Origin: Cellulomonas sp. Root485
GTDB lineage: Bacteria > Actinomycetota > Actinomycetes > Actinomycetales > Cellulomonadaceae
Direction of reading: 5' to 3'
DNA: 64,000 bases
Assembly (NCBI RefSeq): GCF_001426705.1
Contig: NZ_LMFC01000005.1
Span: forward strand, 186,001 to 250,000
In this document: positions 26,483-35,649 of the stretch, piece after piece
Layout: every line of letters starts with the position of its first letter
Position numbering within the stretch: position 1 is the stretch's first letter
Position numbers and translations under genes: made by a program
The notes under the pieces: model-generated
Seen by the model: only the letters and a program-made list of their open reading frames with translations
The model's database searches: none
What the model was told of the DNA's origin: nothing

Positions 26483-27664
26483 TCACCCCTCCAGGAGGGC
26501 GTCGACGAAGGCCTCCGGGTCGAACGGGGCCAGGTCGTCCGGGCCCTCGCCGAGGCCGACGAGCTTGACCGGGACGCCCAGCTCGCGCTGCACGGCGACC
26601 ACGATCCCGCCCTTCGCGGTGCCGTCGAGCTTGGTCAGCACGATGCCCGTGACGCCGGCCACCTCGCTGAACACGCGCGCCTGGTTCAGGCCGTTCTGGC
26701 CCGTGGTCGCGTCGAGGACCAGGAGCACCTCGGACAGGGGCGCCTCGCGCGTGATGACACGCGTGATCTTGCCCAGCTCGTCCATCAGGCCGGCCTTGTT
26801 CTGCAGGCGCCCGGCGGTGTCGACGAGCACGACGTCGATGCCCTCGGCGCGGCCCGTGCGGACGGCGTCGAACGCGACCGCGGCGGGGTCGGCGCCGTCA
26901 CGGTCCGAGCGGACCGTGTGGACGCCGACGCGCGAGCCCCAGGTCTGGAGCTGGTCGGCGGCGGCCGCGCGAAACGTGTCCGCAGCACCCAGGACGACGG
27001 TGCGGCCGTCGGCCACGAGGACGCGGGCGAGCTTGCCGACGGTCGTCGTCTTGCCCGTCCCGTTCACCCCGACGACCAGCACGACCGCAGGGACCTGCGA
27101 CCCGTCGGCGGCCGTGCCGTGCGCCGTGTGCAGGCTCCGGTCCAGGGTCGGGTCGACGAGCGCGACCAGCTGCTCGCGCAGGAGCGCGCGGACGTGGGCC
27201 GGGTCCTTGAGACCTTCGACCCGGACACGCGTGCGCAGGGCGTCGATGAGCTCCCCGGTCGGGCCCGCACCGACGTCGGCGAGCAGGAGCGTCTCCTCGA
27301 GCTCGTCCCAGTCGTCCTCGGTGAGGTGGTCCTTGGACAGCACGGCGAGCAGCCGCGCGCCCAGCGGCGAACCGGACTTCGAGAGCCGGTCGCGCAACCG
27401 GGAGAGCCGGCCGGCGACCGGGGCGGGCACCTCGAGGACCGGCGGAGACTCGGCCTCCTCGGGGAGGACCTCCACCGGTGGCGCGGCCACGTCGGTGGCC
27501 GTGTCGGCCTCGGGTGCCGGCGCGCGCACCGGCTCGTCGAGGGCGGTGGGGGCCTCGTCCGTGTCGGGGCCGCGGCGCCGGCGGACGAGCAGCGTCGTCA
27601 CCGCGACGACGATGGCCAGCGGGATGCCGGCCGCCAGGAGGATCTCGAGCGTCTCGTTGGTCAC
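26483..27664 (-). CDS. ftsY: Signal recognition particle receptor FtsY
   Basis: The SRP receptor GTPase, 393 residues. Unlike E. coli FtsY it has an N-terminal membrane helix (ILLAAGIPLAIVVAVTTLLV) followed by RRRRG and an acidic linker, as in Streptomyces. The NG domain shows VVGVNGTGKTTTVGKLARVL, DTAGRLQNKAGLMDEL and TKLDGTAKGGI. It lies downstream of smc with one small membrane-protein gene between. Confidence 0.97.
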   Translation of the reverse strand: MTNETLEILLAAGIPLAIVVAVTTLLVRRRRGPDTDEAPTALDEPVRAPAPEADTATDVAAPPVEVLPEEAESPPVLEVPAPVAGRLSRLRDRLSKSGSPLGARLLAVLSKDHLTEDDWDELEETLLLADVGAGPTGELIDALRTRVRVEGLKDPAHVRALLREQLVALVDPTLDRSLHTAHGTAADGSQVPAVVLVVGVNGTGKTTTVGKLARVLVADGRTVVLGAADTFRAAAADQLQTWGSRVGVHTVRSDRDGADPAAVAFDAVRTGRAEGIDVVLVDTAGRLQNKAGLMDELGKITRVITREAPLSEVLLVLDATTGQNGLNQARVFSEVAGVTGIVLTKLDGTAKGGIVVAVQRELGVPVKLVGLGEGPDDLAPFDPEAFVDALLEG

Positions 27665-27724
27665 CGGGACAGTGTGTCTGGCGCCGGGCTCAGGACGCGA
27701 ACCGGCGCATCAGGAACCGAGACG

Positions 27725-28054
27725 TCAACGATCCCGATGACCGGGCAGGACGCCCGTCGCCTTCTCCTTGGCCCGCTGGAGGGTCGCCGCCAGGTCGTCC
27801 ACCTGGAGGTACGCCTCGCCCTCGTCGACGGTCTCCCGCAGGAACTGGGCGAGCGACAGGTCGACGGGCTCGACGGCGGCCGCAGCGGCCGCGGCCCGCT
27901 GGTCGGCATCAGGGTTCTTGCGGCCGGCCCACCCGCTGCGGAACGTGGCGAGCGGCGACTCCCGCTTGTCCTTCGCCGACGAGAACATGCTGGCGGCGAC
28001 CAGGACGGCTGCGGCGACGAGGACGGCAAGGAGGATCGCGACGAGGACAGCCAT
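27725..28054 (-). CDS. Small single-pass membrane protein of unknown function
   Basis: A 109-residue protein: an N-terminal hydrophobic helix (MAVLVAILLAVLVAAAVLVAASMF), a basic patch, then a soluble part with an alanine run and the predicted helices DLSLAQFLRETVDEGEAYLQ and DDLAATLQRAKEKA. I do not recognise a family. It lies between smc and ftsY in the same direction and could be co-transcribed with them. Confidence 0.65.
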   Translation of the reverse strand: MAVLVAILLAVLVAAAVLVAASMFSSAKDKRESPLATFRSGWAGRKNPDADQRAAAAAAAVEPVDLSLAQFLRETVDEGEAYLQVDDLAATLQRAKEKATGVLPGHRDR

Positions 28055-28153
28055 GGGACCAGTGTCCGCGCCCGTCGGCGGTCAGTCATCGATCCACGCA
28101 CGGGGAGTGCCAAACGGCACACAATCTCCACAGGCCGACCGGGAGGGACCAGG

Positions 28154-31100
28154 TCAGACCGCGACATCCTCCCGCATGCGCTGGCTGATGACGGTGGTGA
28201 CGCCGTCGCCGCGCATCGTCACGCCGTACAGGGCGTCGGCGATCTCCATGGTGCGCTTCTGGTGGGTGACGACGATGAGCTGGGAGTCCTCCTGGAGCTC
28301 GCGGAAGATCTCGAGCAGCCGGCCGAGGTTGGCGTCGTCGAGGGCGGCCTCGACCTCGTCCATCACGTAGAACGGGCTGGGTCGCGCCTTGAAGATGGCC
28401 ACGAGCAGCGCGACCGCGGTCAGCGACCGCTCGCCGCCCGACAGCAGGGACAGCCGCTTGACCTTCTTGCCGGCCGGCCGCGCCTCGACGTCGATCCCGG
28501 TGGTGAGCATGTTGTCGGGGTCGGTGAGGACGAGCCTGCCCTCGCCGCCGGGGAACAGCCGCGGGAACACGACGTCGAATGCCGCGGCCGTGTCGCGGTA
28601 GGCCTCGGCGAACACCTGCTCGACCCGCTCGTCGATCTCCTTGACGATCTCCAGGAGGTCCGCGCGGGACTTCTTCAGGTCCGCGAGCTGCTCGACCAGG
28701 AACTGGTGGCGCTCCTCCAGGGCGGCGAACTCCTCGAGCGCGAGCGGGTTGACGCGACCGAGCAGGGACAGCGCCCGTTCCGCTGCCCGCAGGCGCTTCT
28801 CCTGCTGCTCCCGCACGTAGGGGACCGCGGTCGGTGCCTCCGGGTCCACCTCGGCACCGGGCAGCGGGATGACGGGAACGTCCTGGTGGGGTCCGTACTC
28901 CTCGAGCAGGACGGCAGGGTCGAGGCCGAGGTCGTCGACCGCGCGGGCCTGGAGCGCCTCGATCCGGAGGCGCTGCTGGGTGCGGGCGACCTCGTCGCGG
29001 TGGGCGACGTCGGTGAGCTGGGCCAGCTCTGCGGCGCGGACGTCCACCTCGGCGCGCGCGGCGGTGACCTCGCGGTCCCGTTCGCCGCGGGCCATCTCGG
29101 CGGCGTCGCGCTCGGCCGACGCGCGGCGCAGCGACTCGTCGAGCACGACCAGCGCGCGGGTGGCGCCGTCGCGCACGGCCTGGGCCACCGTGGCCTGGCG
29201 CGACCGGGCTCGCTCGCGCTCGGCGGCCCGTTCGCGGGCGACCCGCTCGGTCTGGGCAGCGCGTTCGAGGGACTCGGCGCGCCCGGACAACGCCCGCGCG
29301 CGCTCCTCACCGGTGCGCAGGGTCAGCCGCGCCTCGGTCTCCCGCGCACGCGCGCCGGTGGCCAGCTCGGCCAGCCGGTCGCGGCGGGCGCTGCCCTCCA
29401 CGATCGCGGCCTCGCTCTCGGCGGGCTCCACCTCGGCTGCGGCGAGGCGCTCGGCCAGCTCCGTGAGCTCCGCGGTGTCGGCCTCCAGCGTTCGCGACGC
29501 GGCCTCCAGCGACTGCTGCAGCCGCGCGGCCTCGGCGTTCGCGGCGCGGGCTGCGGAGCCGAGGTGGCCCAGCTGCTCGGCCACGGCGGCGAGCGCGGCG
29601 TCGGACTCGTTGAGCCGGTCGAGGGTCCGCTCGTGCGCCTCGCGCGCGTCGGTCAGGGCCTGCGTGGCACCCGCGAGCTCGAACCGGACGCGTTCGCCGT
29701 CCGCCGCTGCCTTCGCGGCGCCGGAGCGCGCCTGGTCGAGCGCCGACTGCAGGTGCAGGGCGCTCGGCGCCGTCGCGGAGCCGCCCGACGCGCGGTGCCG
29801 GGACAGCACGTCACCGGTGCGCGTGGCCACGACGAGGTCAGGACGGGTGGCGACGATCGCGCGGGCCGCCGCCAGGTCGTCCACGACGACGACGTCCGCG
29901 AGCAGTGCCTCGACGGCCGCACGGACGTGCTCGGGTGCGCGGACGAGATCGACCGCGCGGGCGGCGCCGGCGGGGACGTCGGTCAGGGGCTTGGACACCT
30001 CTGACGAGCCGCTGACCAGCAGCGTCGCGCGGCCGGCGTCCTCGGTGCGCAGGTAGCGGATCGCGTCGACGGCCGCGTCGACGGAGTCGACCGCCACGGC
30101 GTCGGCCACGGCTCCCAGCGCGGCGACGATCGCCTCCTCGTTCTCCGGGTCCACGGCGAGCAGCGCCGCCACCGACCCGACGAGGCCGGGCTGGCCGTCC
30201 GCGGCGAGCAGCGCCCCGACGCCGTCCTTGCGCGTGAGGCTGAGCTCGAGGGTCTCGGCGCGGGAGTCCAGGGCGGCACGCTCGCGCTCAGCGGCGCCCA
30301 GCTGCTCCTGCAGGGCGGTGAGCCGCTCGGTCGCGCGCTCGAGGGCCTCGACGGCGGCCTCGTGCTCGGCGTCCAGCCCTTCCTCGCCCTCCTCGACGCC
30401 CGCGACCTGCGACTCGAGCACGGCGAACTGCGTCGTCGCCTCCTGGCCGCGCTGCTCGGCGGCGGTCAGCGACTCGCGCAGGCGCCCGAGCTCGGCCTGC
30501 GTCGCCTCGACACGGCTGCGGCGGGCGGCGACCTGGCCCGCGAGCCGGGCGACGCCTTCCCGGCGGTCGGCGGCGCCACGCAGGGCGGTGGCGACCTCCT
30601 TCTCCGCGGCGGTCGCCTCGGCCTCAGCCTCCTGGCGCGCCGTCACGGCCGCCTCCAGGGCGGCGCGGGACAGCTCGACCTCGCTGGCCAGCTCGGCCTC
30701 CGCGGAGCGCACACGCTCGGCCTGGGCCGCCAGGTCGTCGGGGTCCGATCCGCCGGTGCGCTCCGGGCCGGCGCTGCCGAGCAGGCGGACCCGGTCGGCG
30801 GCCAGCGACGCGGTGCCGCGCAGCCGCTCACGCAGGGACGAGAGCCGGTACCAGACCTCGCTGGCCTCGCTCAGGGCCGGTGCGGCTTCCGCGGCCTCAC
30901 GTTCGAGCGAGGCCAGGCGGGCGCGGGTCGCCGCCAGGGCGCCCTCGACCTCCTCGCGACGGACGCGCAGCGCGCTCTCGTCGGCGATCTCCTGTTCGAG
31001 CGTGGACGTCAGCTGTGCGAGGTCGTCGGCCAGCAGCCGGGCGCGGGAGTCGCGCAGGTCGGCCTGGACGACGGCGGCCTTGCGGGCGACCTCCGCCTGC

Positions 31101-31720
31101 CGGCCGAGCGGGCCGAGCTGGCGCCGGATCTCCCCCGTCAGGTCACCGAGCCGCGTCAGGTTGGCCTGCATGGCCTCGAGCTTGCGGAGCGCCTTCTCCT
31201 TGCGCTTGCGGTGCTTGAGGACGCCCGCGGCCTCCTCGATGAACCCGCGGCGCTCCTCGGGCGTCGCCCGCAGCACCGCGTCGAGCTGGCCCTGCCCGAC
31301 GATGATGTGCATCTCGCGGCCCAGGCCGGAGTCGGAGAGCAGGTCCTGGATGTCGAGCAGCCGGCAGCCCTGCCCGTTGATGGCGTACTCGGACCCGCCG
31401 TTGCGGAACAGCGTCCGGGAGATCGTGACCTCGGAGTACTCGATCGGCAGGGCGCCGTCGGCGTTGTCGATGGTGAGCGCCACCTCTGCGCGGCCCAGCG
31501 GCGGGCGGCCGGCGGTGCCGGCGAAGATGACGTCCTCCATCTTGCCGCCGCGCAGCGACTTGGCGCCCTGCTCCCCCATCACCCAGGCCAGGGCGTCGAC
31601 GACGTTGGACTTGCCCGAGCCGTTGGGCCCGACCACGCAGGTGACGCCCGGCTCGAAGTTCAGGGTCGTCGCCGAGGCGAACGACTTGAACCCCCGCAGG
31701 GTGAGGGTCTTGAGGTGCAC
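28154..31720 (-). CDS. smc: Chromosome segregation protein SMC
   Basis: The condensin ATPase, 1188 residues. The N-terminal head has Walker A GPNGSGKSN (about residues 31-39), the first coiled coil is Glu/Ala/Arg rich, the hinge lies around ADGQPGLVGSVAALLAV, and the second coil leads to the C-terminal head with signature LLSGGERSLTAVALLVA and Walker B FYVMDEVEAALDD. The length is normal for the family. GTG 31720 is taken as start. Confidence 0.97.
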   Translation of the reverse strand: MHLKTLTLRGFKSFASATTLNFEPGVTCVVGPNGSGKSNVVDALAWVMGEQGAKSLRGGKMEDVIFAGTAGRPPLGRAEVALTIDNADGALPIEYSEVTISRTLFRNGGSEYAINGQGCRLLDIQDLLSDSGLGREMHIIVGQGQLDAVLRATPEERRGFIEEAAGVLKHRKRKEKALRKLEAMQANLTRLGDLTGEIRRQLGPLGRQAEVARKAAVVQADLRDSRARLLADDLAQLTSTLEQEIADESALRVRREEVEGALAATRARLASLEREAAEAAPALSEASEVWYRLSSLRERLRGTASLAADRVRLLGSAGPERTGGSDPDDLAAQAERVRSAEAELASEVELSRAALEAAVTARQEAEAEATAAEKEVATALRGAADRREGVARLAGQVAARRSRVEATQAELGRLRESLTAAEQRGQEATTQFAVLESQVAGVEEGEEGLDAEHEAAVEALERATERLTALQEQLGAAERERAALDSRAETLELSLTRKDGVGALLAADGQPGLVGSVAALLAVDPENEEAIVAALGAVADAVAVDSVDAAVDAIRYLRTEDAGRATLLVSGSSEVSKPLTDVPAGAARAVDLVRAPEHVRAAVEALLADVVVVDDLAAARAIVATRPDLVVATRTGDVLSRHRASGGSATAPSALHLQSALDQARSGAAKAAADGERVRFELAGATQALTDAREAHERTLDRLNESDAALAAVAEQLGHLGSAARAANAEAARLQQSLEAASRTLEADTAELTELAERLAAAEVEPAESEAAIVEGSARRDRLAELATGARARETEARLTLRTGEERARALSGRAESLERAAQTERVARERAAERERARSRQATVAQAVRDGATRALVVLDESLRRASAERDAAEMARGERDREVTAARAEVDVRAAELAQLTDVAHRDEVARTQQRLRIEALQARAVDDLGLDPAVLLEEYGPHQDVPVIPLPGAEVDPEAPTAVPYVREQQEKRLRAAERALSLLGRVNPLALEEFAALEERHQFLVEQLADLKKSRADLLEIVKEIDERVEQVFAEAYRDTAAAFDVVFPRLFPGGEGRLVLTDPDNMLTTGIDVEARPAGKKVKRLSLLSGGERSLTAVALLVAIFKARPSPFYVMDEVEAALDDANLGRLLEIFRELQEDSQLIVVTHQKRTMEIADALYGVTMRGDGVTTVISQRMREDVAV

Positions 31721-31782
31721 CCACGAAGCGTAAGGCGCGCGTGACGCACCCCCGGGGACGTCCACCCGCTCGGCGGTGCGGC

Positions 31783-32340
31783 TCAGCGCTCCCCGGCGGC
31801 GGGGTCGGGCAGGTCCAGACGCGCAGCGAGGTGCCGTCGTGACGCGTCACGGGCCCGGCGGACGGACGCGTCGGGCTCGCCGGCCGTCGCGAGGGCCTCC
31901 AGGTCGTCGTGCTCGCCGACGACGGCCAGCGCACGTGCAGCGGCGGTGCGCACCCGAGGCACGTCGTCGTCGAGCAGCCCGCGCAGGGCGCCTGCGGCCT
32001 CCCCCAGCTCGTGCACCCGGGTCAGGGCGGCAGCCGTCTCCCGGACCCGCCAGGCCGGGTCGGCCAGCGCGGCGACGACGGCCCCGTGCACGCCGGGACC
32101 GTCGTGCCAGGCGTAGCGCAGCGCGCGGGCCGCCCACACCCGCGGCCAGTAGTCGGGCTTGCCCGGAGACCGCTCGTAGCCGGCGACCAGCGCCGCGGCG
32201 CCCGGGCCACCGATGCGGTCGAGCGACGGTCTGTCCTCGACCGGCTGACCCGAGAGCAGCCCCACGCACCAGGTGACGACCGCGTCCGTGCCGAGGTCGG
32301 CACAGGCGTCGGCGACCCAGTCCGCGGGGCGCCCGGTCAT
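31783..32340 (-). CDS. HEAT-repeat protein
   Basis: A 185-residue alpha-helical protein with HEAT-like repeats: WPRVWAARALRYAW, DPAWRVRETAAALTRV and VPRVRTAAARALAVVG show the spaced Pro, Arg and Ala/Leu positions of such repeats. These are usually protein-binding scaffolds. It lies 4 bp downstream of ndk and 60 bp upstream of smc, all on one strand. No specific partner can be named. Confidence 0.8.
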   Translation of the reverse strand: MTGRPADWVADACADLGTDAVVTWCVGLLSGQPVEDRPSLDRIGGPGAAALVAGYERSPGKPDYWPRVWAARALRYAWHDGPGVHGAVVAALADPAWRVRETAAALTRVHELGEAAGALRGLLDDDVPRVRTAAARALAVVGEHDDLEALATAGEPDASVRRARDASRRHLAARLDLPDPAAGER

Positions 32341-32344
32341 CGGC

Positions 32345-32779
32345 TCAGAGTGCGGGGAACCAGAGGGCGATCTCCCGGGCGGCCGACTCCTCGGAGTCCG
32401 ACCCGTGCACGAGGTTCTGGATGACCTTCAGGCCCCAGTCGCGGCCGAGGTCCCCGCGGATGGTGCCCGGTGCGGCGACGGTGGGGTCGGTGGCGCCCGC
32501 CAGCGAGCGGAAGCCCTCGATGGCCCGGTGGCCCTCGGCGACGACCGCCAGGACGGGGCCGGAGCGCATGAACTCGATCAGCGGCGTGACGAACGGCTTG
32601 CCGGCGTGCTCGGCGTAGTGCTCGGCGAGCAGGGCCTCGGACGCCTCGCGGAGCTCGACCGCGACGAGCGTGTAGCCCTTGGCCTCGATGCGCCGGACGA
32701 TCTCGCCCGACAGTCCGCGGCGGACGCCGTCCGGCTTGACCAGGACGAGGGTGCGCTGCGTGGTGGGTGCGTCAGTCAT
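32345..32779 (-). CDS. ndk: Nucleoside diphosphate kinase
   Basis: Ndk transfers phosphate from ATP to other nucleoside diphosphates through a phosphohistidine. The 144-residue protein begins with RTLVLVKPDGVRRGL and ends with the active-site NLVHGSDSEESA (His125), then EIALWF. It follows the DUF4233 gene by 20 bp, the normal actinobacterial order folC-DUF4233-ndk being partly kept here. Confidence 0.98.
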   Translation of the reverse strand: MTDAPTTQRTLVLVKPDGVRRGLSGEIVRRIEAKGYTLVAVELREASEALLAEHYAEHAGKPFVTPLIEFMRSGPVLAVVAEGHRAIEGFRSLAGATDPTVAAPGTIRGDLGRDWGLKVIQNLVHGSDSEESAAREIALWFPAL

Positions 32780-32799
32780 GGCGTCACCCTAACGGGGAC

Positions 32800-33204
32800 T
32801 CATGGGCCGACGGCTCCGGGGTTCGCGGCGTCGTACTCGGCCCGCTCGCGGTCGATCCGGCCCCCGAGGCGCAGGGCGACGATCCACAGGACGACGAAGA
32901 TCCCGCCGACGACGAACATCATCGGGACGAAGAACCCGACCGCCAGCACGAGCACCTGCACGACCGTCCCGGCCACGTAGCCGCCGGGACGGGTCATGAG
33001 CCCCGAGAGCACGATCAGGGTCACCGACAGCGTGCCGCCCACCCACCAGATCGCAGCCGGCTCGGCGAGGCGCAGGCCGTACGCCACGAGCGTCGCGAAG
33101 AACACCAGGACGGCCTCGAGGACGAGGATCGTCTGGGTGAACTGGGGCTTCGCGGGGCGCTTGCGGCGTACGGCCTGGCCGCCGTCCGGGACGGTGGAGC
33201 TCAT
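32800..33204 (-). CDS. DUF4233 membrane protein
   Basis: A 134-residue protein with four hydrophobic helices (FTQTILVLEAVLVFFATLVAYGL; WWVGGTLSVTLIVLSGL; YVAGTVVQVLVLAVGFFVPM; VVGGIFVVLWIVALRL), matching DUF4233. In actinobacteria this gene usually lies between folC and ndk. Here it is still next to ndk but separated from folC by five genes. Function unknown. Confidence 0.85.
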   Translation of the reverse strand: MSSTVPDGGQAVRRKRPAKPQFTQTILVLEAVLVFFATLVAYGLRLAEPAAIWWVGGTLSVTLIVLSGLMTRPGGYVAGTVVQVLVLAVGFFVPMMFVVGGIFVVLWIVALRLGGRIDRERAEYDAANPGAVGP

Positions 33205-33213
33205 GGACGAAGG

Positions 33214-34914
33214 TTACCGGCGGGCGCCGGCGTCGACGTCCTCGTGCGCGCTGTCGCGCTGCGTCGGAAGCTCCCCGGCCGAGAGGTCGTCGACGACGAT
33301 CGCCCCGTCCACGGTCTCCGAGGCGATCCCGGAACCGTCGGCCGCGAGGGCCTCGCCGCGGGCGACCATGCCGGCCACGTCGGACAGCTTGACCTCGCGC
33401 AGGAACAGGGCGAGGACGAAGCCGACGGCGATCACCGGCACGAGGTACCAGAACGACGGTGCGAGCGCGTTGGTGAACGCGTCGATGACGCCGGTCTTCA
33501 GCGGCTCGGGCAGGGCCTGGACCGCGGCAGGCGTGAGGCTGGAGGCCTCGCCGCCCGAACCCGCAGGCGCCCCGGCGAAGACGCCGGCCAGGTTCTCGGC
33601 CAGCTTGGTGGTGAACATGGTGCTGAACAGCGCCGTGCCGACCGCCGCACCGATCTCGCGGAAGAAGTTGTTCGTGCTGGTGGCCGTCCCGATCTCGTGC
33701 GGGTCGACCGAGTTCTGCACGGCCAGCACGATCGTCTGCATCACGAGGCCCATGCCGGCTCCGAGCACGAAGATCATGGCGCCGAAGAGCCACATCGACA
33801 TGTCGCCGGTGATCTGCGTGAGCCACGCGACGCCGGCCGTGGTGATGGCGAGACCGACCACCGGGAAGATCTTGTAGCGCCCCGTCTTGGTGATGGCGAT
33901 ACCCGAGCCGATCGCGGTGATCATGACACCGACCATCATCGGGAGCAGGAGGAAACCGGACTCGGTGACGCCCGCGCCGGTCGACATCTGCAGGAACGTC
34001 GGCAGGAACGCCAGGGCGGCGAACATGCCCATGCCGAGGATGAGGCCGATCGCCGTGGCGATGGTGAACGTCGGGTTCTTGAAGAGGCGCAGCGGCAGCA
34101 GCGGCTCCTCGGCGCGCAGCTCGACCATGATGAACGCCGCGATCGAGACGACCGTGCCGATCACGAGGGCGAGCAGGGCCGGGTCGGACCAGTCGTAGCC
34201 GCTCTTGCCGGTCCAGCTGCTCCAGCTGGTGGCCAGCACGAGACCGGACGTCGCGACGACCATGAAGAAGATGCCGGCGACGTCGATCTTCTTGCCGGAG
34301 CGGTGCGTCGGGAGCTTGAGCGTGAACCACGCGATGCCGAAGGCCGCCAGGCCGATGGGGATGTTCAGCCAGAAGCACCAGCGCCAGTCGGCGTGCTGCG
34401 TGAAGAACCCACCCAGGAGTGGGCCGATGACGGCCGAGATGCCGAACAGCGCACCCATCGGGCCCATGTACTTGCCGCGGTCCTTGGCGGGCACGATGTC
34501 CGCGATGATCGCCTGCGACAGGATCATCAGACCGCCGCCGCCGAGGCCCTGCACGCCGCGCCAGAACACGAGCTCGCCGAACGACTGCGCGAACCCGGCA
34601 CCGGCCGAGGCGACCGTGAACAGGCCGATGGCGATGAGGAACGGCCAGCGCCGGCCGAAGAGGTCACCGAACTTGCCGTACAGGGGCATGACGATCGCGA
34701 TCGCCAGGATGTAGGCGGTCACCACCCAGCCCTGGTGCTCGACCCCGTTGAGCTCGCCGACGATGGTGGGCATCGCGGTGCCGACGATCGACTGGTCGAG
34801 CGAGGACATGAACATGCCCGCCATGAGCGCACCGAAGATGAGCCAGACGGTCTTGGGGGTCAGGTGGATCAGCGGCTTGTCGACCGCTGGTGCCTGAGGT
34901 GTTGCGGTGGCCAT
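33214..34914 (-). CDS. DHA2-type MFS drug efflux transporter
   Basis: A 566-residue member of the 14-helix EmrB/QacA group of the major facilitator superfamily. After MSSLDQSIVGTAMPTIVGELN comes the motif KFGDLFGRRWPF, and WRGVQGLGGGGLMILSQAIIADI with GPLLGGFFTQHADWRWCFWLNIPIG identifies the family. A soluble C-terminal tail of ~60 residues follows the last helix. It is 52 bp downstream of a TetR gene that likely controls it. The substrate is unknown, probably toxic hydrophobic compounds. Confidence 0.93.
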   Translation of the reverse strand: MATATPQAPAVDKPLIHLTPKTVWLIFGALMAGMFMSSLDQSIVGTAMPTIVGELNGVEHQGWVVTAYILAIAIVMPLYGKFGDLFGRRWPFLIAIGLFTVASAGAGFAQSFGELVFWRGVQGLGGGGLMILSQAIIADIVPAKDRGKYMGPMGALFGISAVIGPLLGGFFTQHADWRWCFWLNIPIGLAAFGIAWFTLKLPTHRSGKKIDVAGIFFMVVATSGLVLATSWSSWTGKSGYDWSDPALLALVIGTVVSIAAFIMVELRAEEPLLPLRLFKNPTFTIATAIGLILGMGMFAALAFLPTFLQMSTGAGVTESGFLLLPMMVGVMITAIGSGIAITKTGRYKIFPVVGLAITTAGVAWLTQITGDMSMWLFGAMIFVLGAGMGLVMQTIVLAVQNSVDPHEIGTATSTNNFFREIGAAVGTALFSTMFTTKLAENLAGVFAGAPAGSGGEASSLTPAAVQALPEPLKTGVIDAFTNALAPSFWYLVPVIAVGFVLALFLREVKLSDVAGMVARGEALAADGSGIASETVDGAIVVDDLSAGELPTQRDSAHEDVDAGARR

Positions 34915-34966
34915 GCGGGAGAACCTCGTTCTGGGGGTGGGGACGGGGGCGGCGTGGTTCGGGGGG

Positions 34967-35578
34967 TCAGTCGGTGAGGATGGAGCGCAGGTCGGTGACG
35001 ACGGCGGTGATGTGCTCGTCCGCGCTGCCGGTCCCGCCGGCGGCGTCCCAGCGCAGGAACGTCGCGTGGGTCAGGAAGAGCAGCGTCGCGCCGACGATCT
35101 CGGAGGAGTACGGAGCGTTCTCCCCCAGACGCCGCTCGACGAGAGCGGAGAGCTGGCCCTTGTGCTGCTCCATCCACGCGAGGTGGCGGGCGAGCAGGCG
35201 CGGCTCCTGGGCGGCGAGCTCGAAGGCCCGCGCGAGGCGTTGCCGGCCCATGGGCGGGTCGCTGAGGAACGCGCTCACGAGTGCCTGGAGGTCGGCGAGC
35301 AGGTGACCGGTGGGGCCGCCCGTCGCGAACTCCTCCGTGGCGGCCGAGTCGAGCGGCCACGGGGTGTGGCCGAGCACGGCGTCGTCCTTCGACTCGAAGT
35401 AGTTGAAGAACGTCCGGGCCGAGACTCCCGCTTCCTCGCAGATGGCCTCGACCGTGACGGCGTCGAGCCCGTGCTCGGCGACGAGACGGTGGGTCGCGTC
35501 GATCAGCGCCTCGCGCCGGGCACGCTTCTTGCGCTCACGCAGCCCGAGGGCGGGCGCGTCGACCAGAGACTTCTGCAC
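34967..35578 (-). CDS. TetR-family regulator of the efflux gene
   Basis: A 203-residue TetR-type repressor: RKKRARREALIDATHRLVAEHGLDAVTVEAICEEAGVSARTFFNYFESKDDAVLG is the N-terminal DNA-binding domain (given here in two parts of the same helix-turn-helix), followed by an all-helical ligand domain. The start is uncertain: GTG 35578 or GTG 35599 in the same frame, neither with a clear Shine-Dalgarno sequence, which may mean a leaderless transcript. It sits upstream of an MFS gene in the same direction. Confidence 0.88.
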   Translation of the reverse strand: MQKSLVDAPALGLRERKKRARREALIDATHRLVAEHGLDAVTVEAICEEAGVSARTFFNYFESKDDAVLGHTPWPLDSAATEEFATGGPTGHLLADLQALVSAFLSDPPMGRQRLARAFELAAQEPRLLARHLAWMEQHKGQLSALVERRLGENAPYSSEIVGATLLFLTHATFLRWDAAGGTGSADEHITAVVTDLRSILTD

Positions 35579-35581
35579 GAG

Positions 35582-35612
35582 GTGCAACTTTACACACACT
35601 GCAATTTTGCAC
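35582..35612. promoter_or_regulatory. GTGCAA/TTGCAC dyads, probable TetR operator
   Basis: GTGCAA at 35582-35587 and TTGCAC at 35607-35612 form an inverted repeat, and TGCAATTTTGCA at 35600-35611 is a second, compact palindrome. A further TGCA lies nearby. The site overlaps the tetR start, so self-repression is likely. Confidence 0.55.
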
Positions 35613-35649
35613 TGGACGCACGTTCATGTGCAGTTGATCACAGCAACGA

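Noticed and set aside
27661..28167. A 168-codon frame overlapping the small membrane protein gene
   Set aside because: It is Ser/Arg/Pro rich and out of frame with the 109-residue protein, which has a clean membrane helix and a sensible composition.
26402..30004. A 1200-codon open frame on the plus strand
   Set aside because: It lies antisense to ftsY and smc, has Arg/Gly/His-rich composition with no family motifs, and is a typical artefact of high GC content.
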